Positions 43,301 through 49,191 of a stretch of DNA of 64,000 bases are shown here, piece by piece (the first letter of the stretch is position 1; the number at the start of each line of letters is the position of its first letter). The DNA is from Cohnella fermenti. Lineage in GTDB: Bacteria > Bacillota > Bacilli > Paenibacillales > Paenibacillaceae. The stretch covers positions 1 through 64,000 of the forward strand of contig NZ_SSOB01000037.1 of assembly GCF_004801405.1 (NCBI RefSeq), given 5' to 3'. Below the pieces are notes generated by a model. The model was given only the letters and a program-made list of their open reading frames with translations, was not told the origin of the DNA and did no database searches. The translations under genes and the position numbers were made by a program.

Positions 43301-43499
43301 GCGCCCATTGGCCGTTCAGGGGAATGGAGCCATCTTGGGCGAGGCTCCACTGCCGCAGGTCGAGCACGCCGTCCACAGCGCGTGGTTTGCCGCCCGAATG
43401 GAGGACCCAGGCGGCAGCCGCGCCCAGCAGAACAATCAGCGTCGCCAAAGCGGCCGCAAGCCGCAGCGGCCGGCGCGGCCGCTTCGAGGGTAGGGTCAT
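40356..43499 (-). CDS. Hybrid sensor histidine kinase with two kinase modules (7TMR-DISM, HisKA, REC, LytS-type)
   Basis: A 1047-residue membrane kinase. Order of parts: one membrane segment, an extracytoplasmic 7TMR-DISM-type sensor domain (about 45-200), seven membrane helices (about 205-405), then HisKA with His441 in SHELKTPLHG and an HATPase domain (YNLIGNAVKFT, DTGIGIEENK, GAGLGLGIARKL). A receiver domain follows, with Asp756 in LIILDVMMPG. A second, LytS-type kinase completes it, with His847 in QIKPHFLYNALNT and its own ATPase (PLTLQPLVENAVRHG, DDGPGIPESV, GVGLRNIRERM). Two complete kinase modules in one chain is unusual. It probably phosphorylates the overlapping regulator. Confidence 0.9.
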   Translation of the reverse strand: MTLPSKRPRRPLRLAAALATLIVLLGAAAAWVLHSGGKPRAVDGVLDLRQWSLAQDGSIPLNGQWALYWNGLPATGAEAERAKLRPLDVKVPGEWREAGLPGKGYAAYRLTVVTQGNPGTLALRIPAIAPAYRIFVDGRVIAETGFVAADRTAVRAAYKPQTATFAPPGASFEIVVQIANELYPHGGIWYSMTLGTERDMAASRLRTAIAELAVFGGCALLGLYQMALYVMRRSERSNLYFGVCCILGAVRFGAVGDMYIVQLFPHTDIRLLIALEYLTYYGGITAALLFVRELYPREYRSAVILPLAWIGGAYMAGVLLLPAETYTRLIDSYKLVSLASLAYIVFGFGKAHVRGRDGALPQLTGWLLFGGAALHDILYSNGWTAGGDVQLVPYGLILLVFIEAMELARRFTSAYRVIGTMSEQLIASNRMKDEFLANTSHELKTPLHGMLNLVQSLAEGKDDPVSDRQRERLELVVSVARRMSNLINDILDWSRLKNNAIQLERSSVDLRSVIAAQEEVFRHYIGTKPVALRLQWPERLPPVYADESRLLQIAYNLIGNAVKFTQQGEVTVSARADGEMVHLTVADTGIGIEENKLETIFQSFEQVGTSVAREYGGAGLGLGIARKLAELHGGRIAVASVPGQGSAFTVSLPIAAGKPQPYDEEREARATASLAAYRAEAAADRPGTATGQGRSGSHREPRQPLILAVDDDPVNLRVLEAVLADEPYGIVTAASGDEALQTLEREGRAIGLIILDVMMPGRTGYETCRQIRRAYPLSELPVLLTTVRGDQADVMLGFEAGANDYLTKPFEAYELRARTRTLLEMRRSAEEAVRSELAFLQAQIKPHFLYNALNTILSFSLERPQTTHDLLLHLSRYLRGSFDFRNKDRLVPLRKELELAEAYLQLEQARFGDRLRVRYEVEEGTECLLPPLTLQPLVENAVRHGITRSEDGGTVVLTVAAAAGMTIVSVEDDGPGIPESVVKQLARYSEGGAGVGLRNIRERMLRLFGTEPEIGTGSAGGAKITLRIPDAAKVGERREDDDSSDRG

Positions 43500-43538
43500 G
43501 GATGCTCCAGCACGCCTTCCGGTAAGATTGTGACTCTC

Positions 43539-43547
43539 ATTCTAGCA
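43539..43547 (-). promoter_or_regulatory. Extended -10 element ahead of the kinase-regulator operon
   Basis: On the minus strand TGC-TAGAAT, an extended -10 with no good -35, about 40 bp upstream of the kinase start codon. Confidence 0.35.
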
Positions 43548-43606
43548 TATTTCGCCCCGTTGCGGACCGCCGCCCATCGGACCGCAATCAGCCGGGCCAT
43601 GCTAAG

Positions 43607-43720
43607 CTACTTCGCCGCGACGAACAGCCGGACGGGCGCAAACAGCACGCACAGCGATTGAAATGCGATCGGCAGCCATCGCGTTTTCGCCGGCTCATCC
43701 GTCGCTCTCCTGTCATGCAT
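43607..43720 (-). CDS. Possible 37-residue membrane peptide following the GNAT-like gene
   Basis: ATG 43720 lies within the last codons of the GNAT-like gene in another frame. It opens a 37-residue frame ending WLPIAFQSLCVLFAPVRLFVAAK, with one hydrophobic stretch. Third codon positions are mostly G or C, as in neighbouring real genes. There is no clear ribosome-binding site, so translation would depend on coupling. A competing frame from ATG 43698 has a better AGGAGAG site but poor codon bias. Confidence 0.25.
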   Translation of the reverse strand: MHDRRATDEPAKTRWLPIAFQSLCVLFAPVRLFVAAK

Positions 43721-44219
43721 ATCGGCGGCAAAAAGCGGCAAAGTCGGCATACGGCAGCGCATAGACGTTCACCGTGCCATAGTCGGTTTCCCGGGTTCCG
43801 GCCAGCTTCGCCAGCTTGCCGTACAGCCGGTTCGTATAAACGTTGTCCGCCGCTGTCGGAATGCGCACTTCCGCCGTGTCCGGATTCGCCTCCGCAATCT
43901 GCTCCGCGAGCGCCTGCAGGCCGCGGAAGAACGTCCGGTTCCCCCGGTAGCGCTCCGTGAAGAAGCTGTTGCCGAGCACCGCAATCTCCTTGCGCCCGAA
44001 TCCTTCCTCCGCCAGTCCGAGCACAAAGCTGCCGATTCCGATCACCTCGTCCGCTTCATTCGTCAGCAGGCCGCCGCGCCCTTGCCTCATCGTATCGCGG
44101 ACATCCTTCAGGGCGAACGCGACCGGATAGCCGGGTACGATGCTCGTTCGATGCGTGATATAGAACTCGGTGTATCTGCTCCACTGGCTCGTCGTCTCGC
44201 ACACCTCGATCCGTACCAC
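43713..44219 (-). CDS. GNAT-like acetyltransferase, unknown substrate
   Basis: A 168-residue protein. The middle shows GLLTNEADEVIGIGSFVLG and IAVLGNSFFTERYRGNRTFFRGLQALAEQIA, resembling the beta4/acetyl-CoA-binding part of GNAT enzymes. A later segment, VRIPTAADNVYTNRLYGKLAKLAGT, resembles the GNAT C-terminal 'N..Y.KLGF' helix. The canonical R-x-x-G-x-G/A loop is only approximate (YRGNRT). GTG 44219 has GGAGGAGGG 4 bp away. It is separated by a small divergent ORF from the second GNAT-like gene, and may act with it and the exporter. Confidence 0.6.
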   Translation of the reverse strand: MVRIEVCETTSQWSRYTEFYITHRTSIVPGYPVAFALKDVRDTMRQGRGGLLTNEADEVIGIGSFVLGLAEEGFGRKEIAVLGNSFFTERYRGNRTFFRGLQALAEQIAEANPDTAEVRIPTAADNVYTNRLYGKLAKLAGTRETDYGTVNVYALPYADFAAFCRRYA

Positions 44220-44266
44220 TTTCCCTCCTCCTCCATCTTTATTGTAGAAATATTTTCAATATATTC

Positions 44267-44295
44267 TTGTATTTAACATCTATTTCGATTATATT
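44267..44295 (+). promoter_or_regulatory. Promoter of the 26-residue small ORF
   Basis: TTGTAT (44267-44272), a 17-bp spacer and TATATT (44290-44295), in an AT-rich island of about 70 bp that contrasts with the GC-rich surroundings. The start codon of the small ORF is 33 bp downstream. Confidence 0.65.
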
Positions 44296-44327
44296 TATCG
44301 TACATTCGACAAAGGAGATGAATCCAC

Positions 44328-44408
44328 ATGGGACAATCCGGTGTCAACGCGCCTCCGATGGAAGCTCCGCCGCGCGATTCGGGCAGCAACGACAATTCCA
44401 AGCAATAA
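44328..44408 (+). CDS. 26-residue Pro/Ser/Asn-rich peptide gene
   Basis: ATG 44328 follows a strong AAAGGAGATG site at 7 bp and its own promoter. The 26-residue product begins MGQSGVNAPPMEAPPRDSG and ends SNDNSKQ. It is hydrophilic, with four Pro, no Cys, no membrane segment and no recognisable leader. A hairpin that could terminate it follows 12 bp after the stop. It lies between two acetyltransferase-like genes on the opposite strand, next to an ABC exporter gene. It may be a substrate peptide of that cassette or an independent small protein; I do not recognise it. Confidence 0.6.
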   Translation: MGQSGVNAPPMEAPPRDSGSNDNSKQ

Positions 44409-44420
44409 GCTTGGATCGGG

Positions 44421-44440
44421 GACCGGCAGCGATGCCGGTC
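44421..44440. terminator. Hairpin between the small ORF and the convergent GNAT-like gene
   Basis: GACCGGCA-GCGA-TGCCGGTC is a perfect 8-bp stem with a 4-nt loop, followed on the plus strand by TTCGTCATTT. It lies 4 bp from the stop of the convergent gene, so it could serve both transcripts. The T-run is weak. Confidence 0.6.
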
Positions 44441-44444
44441 TTCG

Positions 44445-44951
44445 TCATTTCGCGCAGCCGACGAAGGCTCGCAGACGGGCCGTGGTCGTCCAGTAGAAGT
44501 CCAGCGGGCCGCAGCGATGCTCTCTCGTATGGTCGAGGTCGGCGATTTTGCCGAACAGGTTGCGGAGACGTTCCTCGGGCGCGGCGTAAAAGCCGATCGC
44601 CTCCAGCAGCCGGGGCCATTCGAGCTCGCGCTCGACGAGCGCCGCGATCGCCCCGACCGGCTCCCTGCCGCTTCGCACGTTCTCGTCGAGATAGAGCAGA
44701 TGAACCTCCATTCGCCCGCGATCGGCATAATTGTCCTCGCCCGTGCCAAGCGCGCAGGCGATCGCTCCGCGCACGTTTCCAGCGCCGTCCATCGCGAGCA
44801 GCAAGCCGTCATCGCGCATGGCCGCATAGAGCGAGTGGACGATCGTGCTCCAGTTGTACGGGACACCGAGCTTGTCGGCATGCCGGCACAGAAACCGGAC
44901 TCCCTCCTCCTGCAGCGGCTGCGTGTCGGCGACCCTCCAGTTCAGCATCAC
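44445..44951 (-). CDS. GNAT-like acetyltransferase coupled to the exporter gene
   Basis: A 168-residue protein whose pattern (LLLAMDGAGNVRGAIACALGTGEDNYADRGRMEVHLLYLDENVR, then AALVERELEWPRLLEAIGFYAAPEERLRNLFGKIA) suggests a GNAT fold with a weak acetyl-CoA loop. The start is GTG 44951, overlapping the exporter stop as GTGA; ATG 44948 is also possible. GGGGGAGGG lies just upstream. Coupling to the exporter implies a shared task. The same length as the other GNAT-like protein (168 residues) is notable, but they are not close copies. Confidence 0.6.
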   Translation of the reverse strand: MMLNWRVADTQPLQEEGVRFLCRHADKLGVPYNWSTIVHSLYAAMRDDGLLLAMDGAGNVRGAIACALGTGEDNYADRGRMEVHLLYLDENVRSGREPVGAIAALVERELEWPRLLEAIGFYAAPEERLRNLFGKIADLDHTREHRCGPLDFYWTTTARLRAFVGCAK

Positions 44952-47113
44952 GATTCCCTCCCCCGCATTCTTGATTCAAGCGAGCTTTCCAGCGTTTTCC
45001 GAATAGCCGGATACTGCTCCAGCAGCGGATGAAAATGATCGTACGACAGCGACAAGAGCAGGCAAGAAGTCGCTGTCACGACGGTCGCCGTTCTCGGGAT
45101 ATGCGCCATCAGCGCGATTTCTCCGAAATGATCGCCGTCCTCGAGCGTGGCGACCTTACGGCGGGAGCCGCCGGCAGCGGCAGCGGCGACGAAAACGTCC
45201 ACTTTGCCCCTGGCGATCAAATAAAACTTGTCCCCGCTGTCCCCCTGCTCGACCACCGTAGCGCCCGGGGCGAACGGCTCGGCGACGAACAGCGCAGCCA
45301 ATCGCTCCAGCGCGGTCCGCTCGATGCCGCGGAAGAAAGGCAGCCTGCCGAGCCGCTCCGGCTCCACTTGTGCGCCGGCGCCTCCCGGTGTCAGCACGAA
45401 ACCTTGCTGCTTATCCCACATCCGGCGATACAAGCCGTCCTGCGCGAGCAGCTGCTCGTGCGTTCCTTGCTCGGCCAGCGTCCCCCGATCGAGCACAAGG
45501 ATAAAATCGGACTGCGCCGCGTAAGCCAGCCGGTGCGTCACCGAGACAATCGGCCGCGACCTGCCGAGCGACAGGATGGTCTCGCTCACGGCGCGCTCCG
45601 TATCCGGATCGAGCGCCGAAGTCGCTTCGTCGAGGAACAGCACGCCCGGCTCGCGAACGAGCGCCCGGGCCAGCGCGATCCGCTGGCGCTGCCCGCCGGA
45701 GAGGTTGTCACCATAGTTGCGGACGATTGTAGCGTAGCCGTCGCGTAAACCGGCGATCGTCTCGTGCACGCCCGCCGCCCGCGCCGCCGCTTCGATCTCC
45801 GCGTCCGTCGCGTCCGGCTTGCCGACGGCGATATTGTCGCGGATCGTGCCGTGCAGCAGCACCGAATCCTGGAAGACGACCGCGGTCTGCCGCAGCAGCG
45901 AATCGTAGCGCACTTCGCGAACATCGTGCCCGTCGTAGGCCACGCAGCCGTCCTGCGGGTCGGCGAAGCGGAGCAGCAGCTGCAGCACCGTGCTCTTGCC
46001 CGAGCCGCTCGGTCCGACGATGGACGTGCAGCCCCGCAGCGGAATATCGACGGTGATTGACTTCAGTGCCGGCGTGCCCGGCTCGTAGGCGAACGTCACG
46101 GCGCGCAAGGACAGCAGCGAACGAATCGGCGGCAGCTCGCGCTCCCCCTGTTCATCGACTTCGGGCTGCCAGTCGAGCGCCTGCCGCAGCCGCTCCAGGC
46201 TTGTGCGCGCCGTCAAATAATAGGGCAGCGCCGCGGTTACTCCGAAGACCGATTGACCCGCCGTCGCGAATACCGAGTTGAACGCGATGAACTCGCCGAT
46301 CGTCAGCCATCCGTCGAAAGTCAGCCAGCCGCCGTAAGCGAGAATAACCGCCGTCAAAATCGACATTGCCAAATACGGCAGACGCGTCATATTCGCGGCG
46401 ACGAAATTCCGGCTCGCGCCGATGCGCGCCATCGTGCCGAGAACCTCCTCCACCCTCGCGAGCATACGGCCTCGTAAATTAAAGGCGCGGATTACCGGGA
46501 ACGCTTTAATATTTTCGTCCAGCATGCCGTTGAATCGTTCGAGCTCCAGCAAATAGGAACCGTTTAAGGTCATCGAGCGTTTTTTGAGCAGCCGGTAAGG
46601 CAGGAACAGGACAAGCGCCCCGACCAGCGCCGCGAGCGTCAGTCTCCATTCCATCGTCAGCAGAATAGACAGGCCGATCAGTGCGCCCGCCGCCGACAGG
46701 AACAGACCTCTGAACGTTTGCAGGACGGCGGCTTGCAGCGCGGGAATGTCGTCGGAATAGCGGGCAAGCAAATCGCCGATGCCGAATCGGTCGTAGAAGC
46801 GCTTCGATTGCAGTTGCATATGCTTGAACAGGCGCAGCCGGTAATCGAGCAGAAGGCGCGTGCCGAGCCGGGCGCCCGCATAGTCGCCGGCCAGACCGGC
46901 CGCGACGTTAAGCGTCCCGAGCAGGATGAGCGCGCCGACGATAATGGCGAGCGCTTCGCCGCTTCGCGGCAACAGCGCCCGGTCGAGCAAATATTGAAAG
47001 CTGAGAGAGGTCAGGTAGCTGAACAGGAGATCGCACAAGCCGGCGGCCATCAAGAGCGAGACGAACAGAGGAGACGAGCGCGCGGCGGCGGCGATGATTT
47101 TCCATAGTCCCAT
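44948..47113 (-). CDS. ABC exporter with a C-terminal cyclic-nucleotide-binding domain
   Basis: A 721-residue half-transporter. Membrane domain with six helices (about residues 1-320), then an ATPase domain with Walker A IVGPSGSGKST, signature NLSGGQRQR, Walker B VLFLDEATSALD and VTHRL. The last 130 residues form a CRP-like cyclic-nucleotide-binding domain (ATVVEQGDSGDKFYLIARGKVDVFVAA...DGDHFGEIALMAHIPRTATV). Its phosphate-binding cassette FGEIALMAHIPRTATV keeps Glu and Arg. There is no C39 peptidase domain. The start is ATG 47113 with GAGGAG 9 bp upstream; a longer frame begins earlier without a site. Export cargo unknown; neighbours suggest a modified small molecule or peptide. Confidence 0.88.
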   Translation of the reverse strand: MGLWKIIAAAARSSPLFVSLLMAAGLCDLLFSYLTSLSFQYLLDRALLPRSGEALAIIVGALILLGTLNVAAGLAGDYAGARLGTRLLLDYRLRLFKHMQLQSKRFYDRFGIGDLLARYSDDIPALQAAVLQTFRGLFLSAAGALIGLSILLTMEWRLTLAALVGALVLFLPYRLLKKRSMTLNGSYLLELERFNGMLDENIKAFPVIRAFNLRGRMLARVEEVLGTMARIGASRNFVAANMTRLPYLAMSILTAVILAYGGWLTFDGWLTIGEFIAFNSVFATAGQSVFGVTAALPYYLTARTSLERLRQALDWQPEVDEQGERELPPIRSLLSLRAVTFAYEPGTPALKSITVDIPLRGCTSIVGPSGSGKSTVLQLLLRFADPQDGCVAYDGHDVREVRYDSLLRQTAVVFQDSVLLHGTIRDNIAVGKPDATDAEIEAAARAAGVHETIAGLRDGYATIVRNYGDNLSGGQRQRIALARALVREPGVLFLDEATSALDPDTERAVSETILSLGRSRPIVSVTHRLAYAAQSDFILVLDRGTLAEQGTHEQLLAQDGLYRRMWDKQQGFVLTPGGAGAQVEPERLGRLPFFRGIERTALERLAALFVAEPFAPGATVVEQGDSGDKFYLIARGKVDVFVAAAAAGGSRRKVATLEDGDHFGEIALMAHIPRTATVVTATSCLLLSLSYDHFHPLLEQYPAIRKTLESSLESRMRGRES

Positions 47114-47463
47114 ACACCGGACTCCTCTTTTTCTGCGATTTTTACCGCCGCATGCGGACGGTTTGACACTCATTGTACCGCTTTGAGCTGTGGATGAAAC
47201 TGAAAAGAGAGCGCTTCATGTCAGGTTTGAGCGGCCATTTGCGGAAAATATCGGTGTTAGGGGGGAGGGAGCTTCGTGGAGAGGCGGGGGTTGTGGAGGG
47301 GAAGAGAGCGGGCGCGAAGCTGCGGCTCTCCGCTAAACCTGACAGCATTGGGGGGATTCCCCTCACCGACTCGGAAAGTCATTGCGCAAACCGCGACTAG
47401 AAATGGAACAAGATGGGAACACCTAATGGCTGGCGCAACCCAACAAGAACAGGAGAGATCCCG
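47114..47463. other. Divergent promoter region between the exporter and a secreted protein gene
   Basis: On the minus strand a TACAAT -10 element (47177-47172) lies 60 bp from the exporter start, with a poor -35. No clear promoter was found for the plus-strand gene. The rest contains a G-rich run near 47262 and no supported gene. Confidence 0.35.
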
Positions 47464-48705
47464 ATGAGAAAATACGCGAGCAAAGCCGCTTGGCTGCTGG
47501 CAATCGCCCTCGTGACGTTCGGCGCCCCCGGCGCTCTCGCCTCCGAGCCGACGTCCAGTCCAAGCCCGAATCCGAATCCGAGTCCCATCGCGGCCCCTCC
47601 GCCGAGCGCGAGCCCGTCCCCTTCCGCCGCTCCGAGCAACGCCGCATCCCTTAAGCTGAACCGCGTTCAGTTCGTCGATTCCAACCACGGATGGACACTT
47701 GGGACAAGCGAGGGGGACACCGGCACGAGAGTATGGCGAACGGACAACGGGGGGAAAAGGTGGCATTCGAGCCTGCTTCCGGACAACGTGCAGAACGCAT
47801 CCTTCCAGATGGCCGACGCCAAGCGAGGCTGGGCTGTCGGCCCGTCCTCTTGTTCGGAAGAGGCCGGCGCGACCGTCTGCTCGAAGCTCTCCATCTTGAA
47901 TACGAAGAACGGCGGAGACTCGTGGACCGTTCAATGGTCGAAGGACGACCCGAAGGCGAGCGCGGACAACGAGGTCGCCGCCGTCAATGACGAAGCCGCC
48001 TTCGTCCGCACCGGCACCCGCATCTGGCGGACGGACAACGGCGGGAAGGAATGGACCGACGTCTCCCTTCCGAGCGCCGAAGCGTCTCCGTACCGAATCT
48101 CGTTCCCGAGCGACAACATCGGCTATGCCGCCGGGCGGCTCGGAACGGCTTGCCCCGGCCCGGGCCTTGTCCCGTCCGACGCGAATGCCGATTGCCGCAC
48201 CGCCGTCTGGAGGACGAAGGACGGGGGCCGCAACTGGACCCTGCTCGCGAACGCTCCGAAGCTGAGCGGCGAGTGGTCCCCCGTCGACATTCAGTTCACC
48301 AATGAGAAGAACGGCTTCCTGCTGCTGGCGAACCCGAATACGCACGGCTCGCGCCTGTACCGCACGACGAACGGCGGCGTTAGCTGGCAGCTTCGCAACG
48401 AGAAAATTCCGGGCATCCGCCCCTATCCGGTCAAGCTCGACTTCGTGAACGCCAAGTTCGGCTACGTGCCGCTCAGCGTCGGCGCCGGCCCGGTCGACGG
48501 CGGCCTGCTCCGCACGATGAACGGCGGCTCGTCCTTCACCAAGCTGGACGATCCGCGCCTCGTCAGCGTCGAGGACACAAGCTTCCTCTCGCCGCAGATC
48601 GGCTGGGCCGCGGCGATGAACCCGCAGAACCCGAGCGCCAGCCTGCTGCTCGGCACAACGGACGGCGGCCGCAACTGGCGCGACGTCACGCCGTCGTCGC
48701 GCTAG
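47464..48705 (+). CDS. Secreted beta-propeller protein (YCF48/BNR-like repeats)
   Basis: A 413-residue exported protein. A signal peptide (KYASKAAWLLAIALVTFGAPGALASE) is followed by a Pro/Ser linker (PSPNPNPSPIAAPPPSASPSPS). Six to seven repeats of the YCF48/sortilin type follow, each with an RTDNGGKRWH, KNGGDSWTV, DNGGKEWTD, KDGGRNWTL, NGGVSWQL or DGGRNWRDV Asp-box-like motif; these fold into a propeller. No catalytic residues are obvious, so binding at the cell surface is likely. ATG 47464 follows AGGAGAG. A terminator at 48786 probably ends the transcript. Confidence 0.85.
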   Translation: MRKYASKAAWLLAIALVTFGAPGALASEPTSSPSPNPNPSPIAAPPPSASPSPSAAPSNAASLKLNRVQFVDSNHGWTLGTSEGDTGTRVWRTDNGGKRWHSSLLPDNVQNASFQMADAKRGWAVGPSSCSEEAGATVCSKLSILNTKNGGDSWTVQWSKDDPKASADNEVAAVNDEAAFVRTGTRIWRTDNGGKEWTDVSLPSAEASPYRISFPSDNIGYAAGRLGTACPGPGLVPSDANADCRTAVWRTKDGGRNWTLLANAPKLSGEWSPVDIQFTNEKNGFLLLANPNTHGSRLYRTTNGGVSWQLRNEKIPGIRPYPVKLDFVNAKFGYVPLSVGAGPVDGGLLRTMNGGSSFTKLDDPRLVSVEDTSFLSPQIGWAAAMNPQNPSASLLLGTTDGGRNWRDVTPSSR

Positions 48706-48785
48706 GCGGGAGCGGCGGACAGCCCCCGACGCTGCCGGCACGACGGGGGCGGGCATGGCCGGAGGCGAAGACGATGCTGCATGCA

Positions 48786-48847
48786 GAAGGGCCGACGGGC
48801 CGCCTTTACTCACAGGCGGGCGTCGGCCCCTTCGCTTGTTTGTTTCG
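48786..48847 (+). terminator. Intrinsic terminator downstream of the propeller gene
   Basis: GAAGGG-CCGACGGGCCGCC pairs with GGCGGGCGTCGG-CCCCTTC around a 10-nt loop, followed by GCTTGTTTGTTT. A second G/C-rich hairpin (GCCCCCG...CGGGGGC, 48722-48750) lies nearer the stop codon. Confidence 0.7.
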
Positions 48848-48877
48848 GTTCTCCGCTCCGGTACCTTTGGCGATTTT

Positions 48878-49053
48878 ATGCGATTTTTCACATTCGTCGG
48901 CCGGGATGGAGGGGGAATTGCGGCGTTTTATACGGTTTTTCATATATATCCGGCAAGTCGGGCCGGAAATTTCTCCATGAATGTGATTTTTCACATAAAA
49001 CCGGCCAAAAACCCCGTTTTCGGGCAGCACCAATGTGATTTTTCGCATAAAAT
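48878..49053. repeat. Array of four T-loop palindromes with a 51-52 bp period
   Basis: Units start at 48878 (ATGCGA-TTTT-TCACAT), 48930 (ATACGG-TTTTT-CATAT), 48981 (ATGTGA-TTTT-TCACAT) and 49033 (ATGTGA-TTTTT-CGCAT), spaced 52, 51 and 52 bp. The first two are preceded by TTTT and the last two followed by AAAA, as in the 10681 array, and the first spacers of the two arrays align over most of their length. It lies in a convergent gap with no gene. Confidence 0.87.
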
Positions 49054-49065
49054 TCGGCGGTCGTT

Positions 49066-49161
49066 GGCAGCGACGGCGGACCGCTGGCAGCGTCGGCGGG
49101 CTGTCGGCAGCGTTGGCGGGCTGTCGGCAGCGTCGGCGAACCGCTGGCAGCGACGGCTGCC
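49066..49161. repeat. Five tandem copies of a 20-bp GC-rich repeat
   Basis: The unit GGCAGCG(T/A)CGGCGGGCTGTC or its variant ending GAACCGCT runs head to tail from 49066, with the last copy truncated. Twenty is not a multiple of three, so it is not coding. It follows directly on the palindrome array. Confidence 0.85.
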
Positions 49162-49191
49162 GGCCCGCCTCTGGAGCCCGCCGGCCCGTCG

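Noticed and set aside
43655..43698. Cys-rich peptide beginning MSRRKRDGC
   Set aside because: It has a good AGGAGAG site, but its codon third positions do not fit the genome, while an overlapping frame does.
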